The notes below the pieces were generated by a model. That model did not search any database. It saw nothing but the letters and a program-made list of their open reading frames with translations, and was not told the DNA's origin. 64,000 nucleotides of DNA, from NCBI GenBank assembly GCA_002104905.1, contig MCFE01000005.1, positions 62,001-126,000 on the forward strand, given 5' to 3'. Position 1 is the stretch's first letter. Each line of letters starts with the position of its first letter. This DNA comes from Basidiobolus meristosporus CBS 931.73. Taxonomy: Eukaryota > Basidiobolomycota > Basidiobolomycetes > Basidiobolales > Basidiobolaceae. Below, one piece after another: positions 35,395 through 48,844 of the stretch. The position numbers and the translations under genes were made by a program.

Positions 35395-37359
35395 TCAGGC
35401 CCTCGAGATATCAAGTCGGCCTCCACCACTGGAGACAAATACGTTGTCCAATTCCCAGCCTTTCTGGAGCAAGGACTCATGTAATTTTGAGAAGTTTTGA
35501 TCTACTTGAATATGTGTATTTCTTATCAACTCACTCGACTTCAATTCCTTAATTGAAGTGGTCTCCAGCTCTTTCCGAATATAGCATGCATGCAAAAGAC
35601 CTTTCATCATATCCTCAGAGCTAGCCTTCTTGTCATACCATAGGTACACTTGGGGCGAATCCTCGGCCGCGTGGACCAAGATGTAATATTTCTCTGGATG
35701 CGTCAGATTTTTGGATGATAATGCTTGCGCTACATCTTCTGTTTTCAACTTGCGTATGCATTGATGAAGCTTTGGTTCAATAACTACAGGAACATTAAAG
35801 ATGGAGCGATATGATTTCACGAATGTCTCCTTGTGCGCTACATCGGCAGGAGATAGGGCTATCCAGATAATGATTAAAACTAATAAGATGTCGCTAGGTC
35901 TTATACTGAAGGCTTACCTTTATCATCATGATGATTTCTGTTGAGAAAGTGATCAAACAGAATCTCCGCTCGTTGCATGTTGAGCGAAGGTGTGGTCACC
36001 ACTAGGTTGGATCTATAATTTGCATAGATGGACAACACAGAGAGTGGAACGAAGACGGCAAAAACATTCGTGAACGAACTTCCTATTAACGCGCTAATGG
36101 CGATTCCTAGGCCGGTTCCTGCAGCCAACCAATCAAAAAGACCTTAGCAACCTCACCAACCACAGATTGAATCGCATTCAAGAACAGTCATTTACCTGCC
36201 AGACCTGCTGCCGTGTTCTGTGAACCTGATTTTCCGGTAATATCACCCAAACTAGTGGAACACGATTTAGCTCTGTTGCATATAGATCCGAGAGAATCGA
36301 TTGAGTGGCCTATACGTACTTGTCTCGAAGCGCAAAGGTCTTATTTAGTTGAGCCCTAGGAAGGAGAGGATTGTTAATATGCTGATAACTACGGAGATAA
36401 AAAGCTCTGGAAGGGTAAACTTACTTTGTAGCGGCGCTGGCTAGCCATGCAATATTTTTGCCTTTTCATATAAATCGTTTTAAATGTTATCCGTCAGCTA
36501 AAGCACGAAGCCTTAAACATCTGTACCTATATTTGAGAATGAGGCGATCACCAGAAACATGCTCGGGAAAAAAGGCGTAGTTAACTCGAGCAAGGACGCG
36601 CCTTGCATTGCGACAGTTGCGTAGAATCGATGCCTCTTTGGATCACTATCAAATTTATCGCTGGTAACGCTGGCATAAATAACGCCACCCAACTGGCCTA
36701 GTCCATCTTTGATAATCCAATTCAGAGCAGCAGCCAGCTATTACCAGGATAGAAATACGTTTAGTTGGTTGAACGCGTCTATAGAAAACGATAAACTTCG
36801 ATTACAGGAATGGCGCCGGCTCCAAGTCCAATGGCATATAAAAGAGACTGCGTCGAAAGAACTTGAAAGTGGGTTTAGAAATTGCATTCACCAACAAAAG
36901 TATCTATATGTCTTCCTCTATGCACGTACCACTAGTTGTTGAGCCGCAAATGTTTTGCAAGAACTGCCAAGTAGTAAAGGGGAGATATTCCTTGCTGACC
37001 GAATGTGGGTAGTCTTTGGGCAGAAACGCAAGGATGGTGTTTTGTTTAATAACGCGAAAAATGCTCAAGTCGAAGCCACCTGCCGACTTTTTTGTCGGCT
37101 CGTGACTAGAAATGTTGTAGTTGACTTTCTCTTGGTCTTCGCTAGTGGTGCCACTCAATTGTAGGACCTTTACTTGATGTTTCAGGCCTACTCTCACCAG
37201 TTGCTTCACTTCCAAAACACCGGTTTGCTCGGCATCTTCTTTAGGCTTCACAGTGTTGGAAATGCGTTGCAGTAGAACAGTAGAACTGCATAGAGTCCTA
37301 GTGTTGTAGGCCAATTTAATAGTGCGCGAAGTAAGCCTGGGTATATTTGACAAAATCAT
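35395..37359 (-). CDS. RUS/DUF647 family membrane protein
   Basis: Eight exons on the minus strand: 37359-36930, 36861-36806, 36737-36527, 36461-36425, 36355-36320, 36251-36196, 36118-35918, 35858-35395; 496 aa. The amino terminus is basic and Ser/Thr-rich (MILSNIPRLTSRTIKLAYN), compatible with mitochondrial targeting. The core matches the Root-UVB-Sensitive (RUS, DUF647) family: FLPKDYPHSVSKEYLPFTTW, then LYAIGLGAGAIP, AALNWIIKDGLGQLGG, DPKRHRFYATVAMQGASL and NYRSNLVVTTPSLN. Hydrophobic helices in the middle suggest membrane insertion. Plant members act in vitamin-B6-linked and auxin-related processes and animals have C16orf58, but the biochemical role is unsettled. Two exons are only 36-37 nt long. 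Confidence 0.88.
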
Positions 37360-37925
37360 TCAAGGAAGTATGACAGTGTAGTGGGTGAAATGATTAGGCT
37401 ACAGGCGCTGCATGCTTATTCAAATTTCAGTCCACACCACTCTGGCCAAAAACTTAGACAAGCCAGTTCCTGGAAGCCGATTGGCTCTGCCATTAGATCA
37501 CTGAGCCACCGTGGGTTATCTAATCACTGGTTCGCGGGTGGGAATGCTCCACACTATAAAACCCGACCGAGCCCGCCACCAAGATTTCATGCCCACTATT
37601 AGTTAAGCCAGTTCGAAACTTATGCAGGAAACTTTGATCATAAATCATCCGATCAAAATGCAAGCAAGTCGAAGGTAGATGATGTATAGTACGACTGAAT
37701 ATTGCCAAATCTATATAAAGTTAATTAGGGTGATTTCTCTCATATGTTGGTGCAACATCAAAGCAATGATCTATTTGGGTATCAAACTGTAAAGTATGCA
37801 TATAGTCACATGTTTTTCGCTATTCAGGCAACCTCCAAAAGGAGTCAATTATAATTAGAATACTAGTTGCTTGTCCTGCTTTTGCATTTAGAGAAGCAGA
37901 GAAATTCCTGTCAGCGTACATCAAC
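37360..37925. promoter_or_regulatory. Divergent promoter region, DUF647 and ArfGAP genes
   Basis: 566 bp separating two divergent start codons, so it must contain both promoters. No individual element could be assigned; short open frames here are not supported. Confidence 0.4.
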
Positions 37926-41150
<3,225 letters not shown>

Positions 41151-41931
41151 AGTCCCAACGTTCATTTTAATTGATTATTACTTTCCAATTTAGTGTGATT
41201 GCAACGCCTGTTGTATATTATGTAATTTAGTTCTATCTTTGAAAACTACTACCACTAATCATACCCTACTTATCCCATCATCAGTCGCTTATCTGAAATC
41301 CATCAGATTCCAACGGCAATAAAAGCATATGCTGCCCATCGGTTATTTCTCTTTTTTACTATGAAATCATCAATGGCCTTTGGCCAATTACCGCTACACG
41401 ATAGCGGCTCCTCCACCGGATTTGAATATAGTATGAGCGCTGTAAAGAAATCAGTCATGTCATTTGTCAGATACCCTCGTAATGTCCAATCATAAAATTC
41501 CCATGATTTTCTCCGGTAGGATCTCGAGATTGGAAAGCCCGTTCACTGTGACGTCGAGAGTTACACCAAGATTAATTGGCTACAGTATTTTCAACATCCG
41601 TGTTTGCCTTCTTCTTCTGCATTATGGCCCACTGATGTCATTAGAGACAAAGATCAGGTAGTTTCAAAACAATCTATTTCTGGGTGAGGTTGGCTCTGAA
41701 GTCAATCAAACATCCGATTGTGACGGCCGATTTTTGTTGAATCAGCTATAGCTATTTAAGTTTAGCAGGGATGGTGATGATGACGGCGGCACGTGTAATC
41801 GTCAAACCCAAACAGTATAAAAGTAGGTGTTGGTAGCTTCAGTTCGACCAGAACTACCCTCTGATTTGCCCTTTTGATCATTATCCTATACCTTCTTTGA
41901 CATCACCTAGATCCCATAATAGAATAGTAAC
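41151..41931. other. Intergenic, no gene recognised
   Basis: 781 bp between the ArfGAP stop and the DDHD gene start. It contains the promoter of the latter, with a possible TATA-like tataaaagtagg at about 41815. A 65-codon frame at 41464-41661 is unsupported. Confidence 0.4.
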
Positions 41932-43861
41932 ATGTATCAGACGGAAGGTGAAAGCTTCAAAACAAATCAACAAAGAGCAGGTAGGAGGTGGTGAAAACCA
42001 GATTGGGCGGAGTTTTTGGCTAACTCATTTGAATCCTAGATGTTGACCATGTGTTGTTCGTTATCCACGGAATCGGTCCAATCGCTGGAGAGAATCACTT
42101 CGAGGAGAATGGTTAGGACGGCGTGCTGCGCTATTGAACTGTTTCAATATACTAACCACTTCACTTGATGCAGTGAAAACCTTGCGTAAGACGATTGAAG
42201 AGTTGATCCACGCTGAAGAAAACAAAGAGACCTTCAACATCGAGGTGATCGCCATCGAGTGGCGCTCGGCCCTACATGATGTCGTTGATCAGTAAGCACT
42301 CCTTGATTCTTGATATTTAGGGTAGGCGTGATCTAACGTGGTTGATTTTACTAGACGAATGCAGCGTATTACTCTCAAAACGTGCCCTACTTTTCGCTCC
42401 ATCGGCAACGACTATTTGGCAGATGTGATGTACTACTTCACAAATCACAACGGGCAACACATCATTAATACCATCGTGACAGCACTTAACGATGAATACG
42501 ACGGCTTTATGAAACGGTACCCGGATTTCAAAGGAAGCTTTTCCCTCCTAGGCTATAGCTTGGGTGGAGTTTGTAGCTACGATATCCTATGCGCTCAAGA
42601 CGAGAATTACAATATCGAAGGAAGAAAGCTATATGCTGTCGATGTGCCCAAATTGAAATTCAGTCCCCGGCATCTTTTCACACTAGGAAGCCCAATTGGT
42701 GCGGTCATGGTCCAAAGAAGCCAGGAGTATGAAGGATATAAAGTTCCGAAGGATTGCACCTTCCATAACATCTTTGATCCGTACGATCCCATCGTAAGTC
42801 CATCCTCACTCCGAATAAATTCCCACTTGTACTTACCCAAAGTTATATAGGCATATCGCATCGAACCACTGATCGACGAGCGTTATGCGGAGATTGAACC
42901 ATTGACCATCGAAAGCTACACAGAGAACAGTTCAATCTTTCGCACCCCGTTTAGTTTCCCCTCACTTCCCAGTGGCTTGAGTGGAATCCGGCTTTCCTTC
43001 TCTCTCCCATCTATCATACCCGCGCTAAGCAATTCGGGCAGTGATTCCGACAAAGAGGAGGAGGGTGATGTTGCCGACGACGCGAACGCCACCGAGCTGA
43101 AGGTATTGGATATCGATGCGTTATGCGAAAAGTTCCGTGAAGAAAGGCCCAAGATCCAGCTATCCTACGACTCCTCATGGTCTACTGAGGAGCTTGACCC
43201 TGAAAAAATCCTTGAAGGTGTCAAGTCAACTACCTACCTCGAGGCGAATGTGGAAGGGCCAGAGGTCACCACCGATACAACCTCTCGCACGGAATTGGTG
43301 AATTCAGAATCCCAGAATGACAGGGTGGAAATCACCAGCACCGCCACCTTTGAAGATCGTATTCGGACGTTCAAGACCGAGAATGACAAGACCAGAGTAA
43401 CCGAAGAGGTGAATACTACCCAGGCACGGTGTGAGGCCGTTTTTACCGAGAAAGATGGAACGAAGGTAAAGAACGTATCGGAGCAATCGGACTTGGACCG
43501 CAAGAAAGCCAGAAGCAGCGCACAGTCGGAGACTTCATCTCAAAATGGCTTGCCGGAAGATCAGCGAGAAAAGCCAAAGACCGGGCCTGAGCTTGAAGCG
43601 AATGCCGAGGAAGTCCGAAATGATGATATGAAACCGAAACAAGTGTCCAAGGAAGAGCTACGAAAGCTTCAAGAGGGTCATCGCGTAGATCGTGTGCTTC
43701 AGGAGGGACTGGTAACCAGCGAGTATATTGCTGCAATGACTGCTCACTTCAACTATTGGACCAATAAGGATGCTGTCTACTATATTCTAAAGCAACTCAT
43801 CAACGAGATTTCTCATGATGAAACAGAGCAAAAGGTCCAGGAAGACACTCAGCAAGCTTAA
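41932..43861 (+). CDS. DDHD-domain lipid hydrolase (phospholipase A1-like)
   Basis: Five exons: 41932-41980, 42040-42111, 42174-42291, 42355-42793, 42851-43861; 562 aa. The early segment HVLFVIHGIGPIAGENH matches the HGIG oxyanion region of PA-PLA1 enzymes, and LLGYSLGGVCSYDIL holds the GXSXG nucleophile elbow. The DDHD domain covers LFTLGSPIGAVMV, CTFHNIFDPYDPIAYRIEP, then a long acidic, low-complexity insert (about residues 245-520) before a final conserved-looking block containing HRVDRVLQEG and YIAAMTAHFNYWTNKDAVYY. Relatives (yeast Ddl1, mammalian DDHD1/DDHD2) cleave phosphatidic acid or other glycerolipids at membranes of the secretory pathway, lipid droplets or mitochondria. Substrate is not predictable here. 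Confidence 0.92.
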
Positions 43862-44089
43862 ATCACCAGCGCGTTGCGCTTATTTAGGTGTTTATATTTT
43901 AAAGAGATTCCATAACCCAGCCCGCATGTATATAGTATCTTCCCTCACCTATTGTCCAACCTAAACCATGATCAAGAAGAGCCGTGTATATGAAAAGAGG
44001 CTAATAAAATTCATGGTTAATTCCGAGTTAAACCCTTGATTTAGATTTCAGTGCTTTTTTAGTACGCAACCGCCCTTTCACTTACCATA

Positions 44090-45103
44090 ATGACCAGATC
44101 GGCAAAGGAGTATCTTGCGGAAGCGCAAAAACATCTAGAGGCCAATAACTTAAAGGAGGCTGTGAAAGCATTGTCAGGTCTTATCAGGATTGCTGATGGG
44201 TTCCCGTTACCACTTCTCAGTAGATGTACCTGCTACGTTCAACTAGGTGAATACGAAAATGCCATTGAGGACGCCATCAAGGTCCTGAAGTTGAAGAACG
44301 TGCCGACAGATGAGAACATAGCCCCCAAATGTACCACCTCACATTCGGTGGCATTGGTTAGGTTGGCAAAAGCATACAAGGAGTTGGGAGATACCGAAAC
44401 ATGCCACGAGTTATTGGAGAAGAAAACGCAGGTCGAGGAAGGTGATGATAGTGAGGAGCTTATCGAGGGAGTCCTCGCTTCCCTGCCTGAACATGCCAAT
44501 AAGGCTTCTGGAAAGGTCGCTGAGATAGGCTCTGGTGAGCTTTCTGAAACCGACAAAAAAGCGGAGGCAGAGAAGCACAAGCAGAAAGGAAACGAACTCT
44601 ATAAAAAGCAGGAATTCGCTTCTGCCATAACGGAGTACAATAAAGCCGTGACATTTGATCCCAAGAACCACGTGTTGTATTCGAATTTATGCCAAGCCTA
44701 CTTGCGTATGGAGAATTTGAAGGAGGCCAGTCGATGTGCCGACGCTTGTCTGGCTCTGAACCCCTCTTGGCCCAAGGGCTATTATAGAAAAGGTTTGAAA
44801 TGAACCCAATATGGGAGTCGGAAATAGCGCGTGGCGTGAAAGCTAACAGTTTTTTCGAACCATATAGGCATGGTTTTCATGAAGGAAGGTAAATTTGAAG
44901 AAGCTTTGAAGGCACTCTATACCGCACGTTCGAAGTCTGAAAAGCGCAATGCCGAGATTGAACAGACCATTTCTGAGGCGGAGGAGCTGATGAGAACACA
45001 GCCAAAATCCACCTCCAAAACCTTGATCTCATCTTTGAGCTATCTAACTGTCTTTATTTTGCTACTAGCTATCATCTTCGGCGGAGTGAAATATTTCCTT
45101 TGA
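44090..45103 (+). CDS. Tail-anchored TPR protein
   Basis: Two exons, 44090-44792 and 44868-45103; 312 aa. Helical TPR pairs occupy the amino-terminal part (AKEYLAEAQKHLEANNLKEA; SVALVRLAKAYKELGD). A second, canonical TPR set resembling Hop/SGT/PP5 co-chaperones starts at HKQKGNELYKKQEFASAI and continues through LYSNLCQAYLRMENLKEA and GYYRKGMVFMKEGKFEEAL. A single hydrophobic helix sits at the extreme C terminus (SYLTVFILLLAIIFGGVKYF), so the protein is probably tail-anchored with TPRs facing the cytosol, perhaps docking Hsp70/Hsp90. A run of twelve A at 45171-45182 follows the gene. Confidence 0.88.
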
Positions 45104-45415
45104 AGTAAGATATATATCACTTCTTTACTTTGCTTCATTCTGTACGAAAATAAATGGAGTAATAATTTACAAAAAAAAAAAGCGAATCAAGCACTAGAAT
45201 CCAGCTTGCTTTTGTGGAAAGAAAATAAAAACCGATGGTCTTCGGATGGGTGTATAGACTATAGACAAATGAAATGATAACCTGCAAATCGTTGCCAAGA
45301 AACGGAAGCAAAATAAATGTTCAAAAGTCGCCGAAAGTACGTTGTTTGGTGAGGACCAAGCACACATACTAGGGATGGTGGAGGTTGTACTCTCCAATGG
45401 TTGGACTCAACGCCC
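45104..45415. other. Convergent intergenic region
   Basis: The 3' ends of the TPR gene and BEM1 face each other. An A-homopolymer lies at 45171-45182, next to AATAAA-like sequence (aaaataaatgg, about 45147). Confidence 0.4.
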
Positions 45416-46894
45416 TTATGAGGCATATATGTAAAGTTTTCCCTGGCTCCATGCATCATGGAGATCCTGCTGGCTATTTAACCGTACAGGATCGTTGTTT
45501 CTTGACCGGTAACTCAACGTGACGGAGCTCTTACCTAAGCGTTCAGAGATCTTGGAACGGAGTGCGTTCAAAGTAATACCAGACGAAACACGAATCGCGA
45601 TCAAATCATCGCGGTATTGGATTTTGATCTTCGCTGCAGTGGCTATTTTAGGCGTGGGCTCTGCGGCAGATGTTGGGGTGCTAGGCTCTACATCTGATAA
45701 AGGAGTGGTGGCAGACTCGACACTTGGTACTGCAGAGGTACTGGAGGATGTAGATGAGTTGGTTGAGCGCTTGTTCTGGTCCGGAACCTCGGCATCATCA
45801 TGAGATGGTCGACGATTAGATATGACTCTCTTACGAGCAACGTTCGCCTCATCTTCCCCCGGCTCTTCAAGGCCAAAAAACTCTCTCACGATCTTCGATT
45901 CTTGGATGTACTTCGGCAGGCCGAAAAGCTGCTTTACATAGATATTTAGTTCGTGGCAACGTCTAATAGTGATAGCCTCGTCCACAAAATTTACAGGCCC
46001 CGGCATAAAAGGAATGATTCGATATTGTCCAGCGCTACCCGCTTCCCGCGGGTAGGTTTTGAGAAGCGAGACATGGAAATCATAGAAATCTTCGTAGAGT
46101 TTGTACAAGACACGATTGTGTCCATCAAGAAGGGATATCTGAACTTCGAAATAGTAGCAATCATTCTGTAGGAAATATGTACTGACGCCGGCGCGGATGG
46201 CTTGTTCCCGTGGAGAAAGCGCCTCACTGGAGGGGTCCGAACTTCTAGGCACCATCGATGTATCAATATTGACTCCATTTGCTCTTGTCCGCACATCGCC
46301 AGCCCTCTCATGCTTGGGCTGGGTGCCTCCAAAAAATTGGCTGATGTCGACGATTGGCTGCCCAGTTCGTGCATCCTTGATTTCAACATAGGACGAGGGA
46401 ACGAGGCCCAGCCCTCCTAGCTTACCAATAGGCTTGGCAATCAGCCACCCAGGATTCGATTGACCGACAATGATAATGTGCTCACCCGCCACAGCGCTTA
46501 GCTCTTCAGGACTCTGTGACTCGAAATCGTACAGTACACGACCAAGAAACGCCGGTTGCGTGCCAGCGTTATTCCTCTTATTGGAGGAGTTGTAGTCGTG
46601 TGTACCGCCGTTTTTCTTCTTCTCGACTATTTCAAAATAAGAGGCCGGCACCATACCCCTGACCTTGGTCATTGGGTTGGTGGCCTCCCACCAATGCTCA
46701 TCGTTCTCGTTCCCTATTACGTGAAAATAGTCCCCGGCCCGGAAAGAGAGCTGGTATGGTGCCTCGCTGCGATAATCGTACAGTGCGCAAATCACCCTCT
46801 TGGGAATGAGCACCCCGGCCTGAGTGGTGTAGTTTGATAGGTAGGCTTGTGGGGAGACTTTCTTCGAAGGTTTTGGGATTTTTAGGTGGGCCAT
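45416..46894 (-). CDS. BEM1: BEM1-like polarity scaffold (SH3-SH3-PX-PB1)
   Basis: Single exon, 492 aa. SH3-1 covers about residues 32-93 (ICALYDYRSEAPYQLSF ... WWEA ... GMVPASYFEIV), SH3-2 about 115-180 (GRVLYDFESQSPEELS ... GLVPSSYVEI), and the PX domain about 245-355 (YYFEVQISLLDGHNRVLYKLYEDFYDF; RIIPFMPGP). A Ser-rich linker is followed by a C-terminal PB1 domain (KIKIQYRDDLIAIRV ... DLHDAWSQGKLYIY). This is the exact Bem1/Scd2 order. Bem1 links the Cdc42 exchange factor Cdc24 (through PB1) with PAK kinases (SH3-2) at sites of polarised growth. A BEM2-like RhoGAP gene lies on the same segment. Confidence 0.96.
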   Translation of the reverse strand: MAHLKIPKPSKKVSPQAYLSNYTTQAGVLIPKRVICALYDYRSEAPYQLSFRAGDYFHVIGNENDEHWWEATNPMTKVRGMVPASYFEIVEKKKNGGTHDYNSSNKRNNAGTQPAFLGRVLYDFESQSPEELSAVAGEHIIIVGQSNPGWLIAKPIGKLGGLGLVPSSYVEIKDARTGQPIVDISQFFGGTQPKHERAGDVRTRANGVNIDTSMVPRSSDPSSEALSPREQAIRAGVSTYFLQNDCYYFEVQISLLDGHNRVLYKLYEDFYDFHVSLLKTYPREAGSAGQYRIIPFMPGPVNFVDEAITIRRCHELNIYVKQLFGLPKYIQESKIVREFFGLEEPGEDEANVARKRVISNRRPSHDDAEVPDQNKRSTNSSTSSSTSAVPSVESATTPLSDVEPSTPTSAAEPTPKIATAAKIKIQYRDDLIAIRVSSGITLNALRSKISERLGKSSVTLSYRSRNNDPVRLNSQQDLHDAWSQGKLYIYAS

Positions 46895-48844
46895 TTAGAC
46901 AATCTCTATGGCAGTATGGGTGAATCTACAGAGAACAAAAAGAAACAACCCCTTCAATTCGCCAGAGTCTTACTTCACGATACAGGCAAGACCCGTCACG
47001 ACCAACGACAGGAGGCAACAATGGGTACAAAAGACCAGACGAAAAATAGAATGATTAAAACCAAAGAAACTGTGGAACGGCAAGCGTGAGTGGTTTATAA
47101 AGAATACAATCGAAAGGGAAACTGAACAATGGCGGAGATTAGTAACAATAAATCGGGGACAGAATGAGGGAATGATGAGATGAAACTGTCCAGGGGCAAA
47201 ACTCCTTTCCTTTCCCTCAGCAGGAGAAAGAAGTAGGGAAGGTACGTGGATGCATAGATGGATCTCGGATGTATAAATAATTGATGAGCATCCTTGCATT
47301 TGGTTACTCAAGGAAAAATCCCACAAAGGATCTCTCAGGTACTAAACCCGCTTCTGAATGGCTCATTGGTGGGGAGGTGGAGGTGATAGTGAATGTGATT
47401 TTGATTGTGATTGTGAATATAGATATGAATGTGTATGAATGGGAGCATGTCAAAAATAACCCGCATCTAAATATACAACTGAACCCATCGTAATTGGCTG
47501 CATGACGGTTTCGAAATTCAGGCTACTGAGGCATCCCATTTCTGAATGAGTGTTCCGCTGTAACATCATACATACCTTGGAGATTGACCATGGGCTCGAC
47601 CTTGTTCATCCTTGCTGTTTGTTGCCAACAATGTGAGCCCATTCATAGAATTTCGATAAGGAGGCCGAACCTCCATTGTACAGAGGTACGCCGAGTGCGG
47701 TACACTATACACCATTGTGTTACGAGAGATGAAGATCCTTCACATTTATCTCAAATCACCAGGTGAAGTCTATAGAGCAGAATCCATCGATGATGGGGCA
47801 TTTTTCAAGTGGTAACGCCTCTTGTCGGACTATTTTCCATAATGTCTCTCAAGAATTATTGTACAAGTCGAGCTGCAATGAAGGTCAGGTAACGATATGA
47901 CCGAATCGAAGGTCTGCTCCACCCCTAACCAGATTTGGTGCGCTACGACCATTACACCTAGCACTAATCATTGTATCACAGGCACCCAATACAACGTGGG
48001 TTGTGTGAAAATCTCACTGGTGCCAAGATCAAGGGCTGGGCTCCAAAAAGCGCATCGCTGATTCTTCAAAGGCATAATCAGAATCATTAATCGCCCCTGT
48101 TTACATTAGCTGTACTTCTTGACCTTGCATCGCTGGTGGTTGATGGAAAGAACCGCCCCTCCATCCAATGTAGCTCATGAGAAACTTTGATATGCATTTT
48201 ACCAGACCTTTATGGCTTAGTAGAATGCTGAGCATCGGACGATATTGGCGATAACATATCTAAACCTTTCTCACGACAATAGGCATGGAATTCGATGGAC
48301 CGTCCATTCCCAGTAGATACCCAGCTTCGGTAGGACAATTTCCATCTCACACCGAAAATATTTCCTAATTCCCTATTCCCCTATTTGGCACCAAAGCAGC
48401 TTGGTCGCCTAGTCATGTGATCCGATCCTTTATTCATAGGATCCAGTTCCAGATTTTACCAATTTCGTTACTAGATCCTTACCGTAAAAATGCCAATTGT
48501 ACTCGTTTGGACCTTGAACAACGTTGATTTGGCTAATCCACATCCAAAACTGTATCCTGGATAATCTTTGCCACTTGGGATTTCTAGAGCATTGCTGTGG
48601 TTATTTTGTTCTGAAATCATAGAATCTCTCACTGTCTCGATCCGAAGGATCTTAGAGGGGGGATGTGATATGGACGATTCCTGGCAATCATCATGGAAGG
48701 CAAATCGTGGCTGTTGCGTATGGGTGTATTTAACATAAAATAAGGACAAGAGAAATTTACACTAAGGTTGGTGCGAAACGTATATATAGATATAGAGCTC
48801 AGAGACGTCGGGGTCGCATAGGCTTCTATTCAAAGTCCGTCAGG
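46895..48844. other. Long intergenic region between BEM1 and the first Zn2Cys6 gene
   Basis: Nearly 2 kb with no supported gene. The BEM1 side (46895-47330) is purine-rich on the plus strand. From about 48700 the sequence begins to match 57575-57670, the 3' flank of the second Zn2Cys6 gene, marking one end of the segmental duplication. Short frames at 46886-47089 and 48471-48749 lack features. Confidence 0.5.
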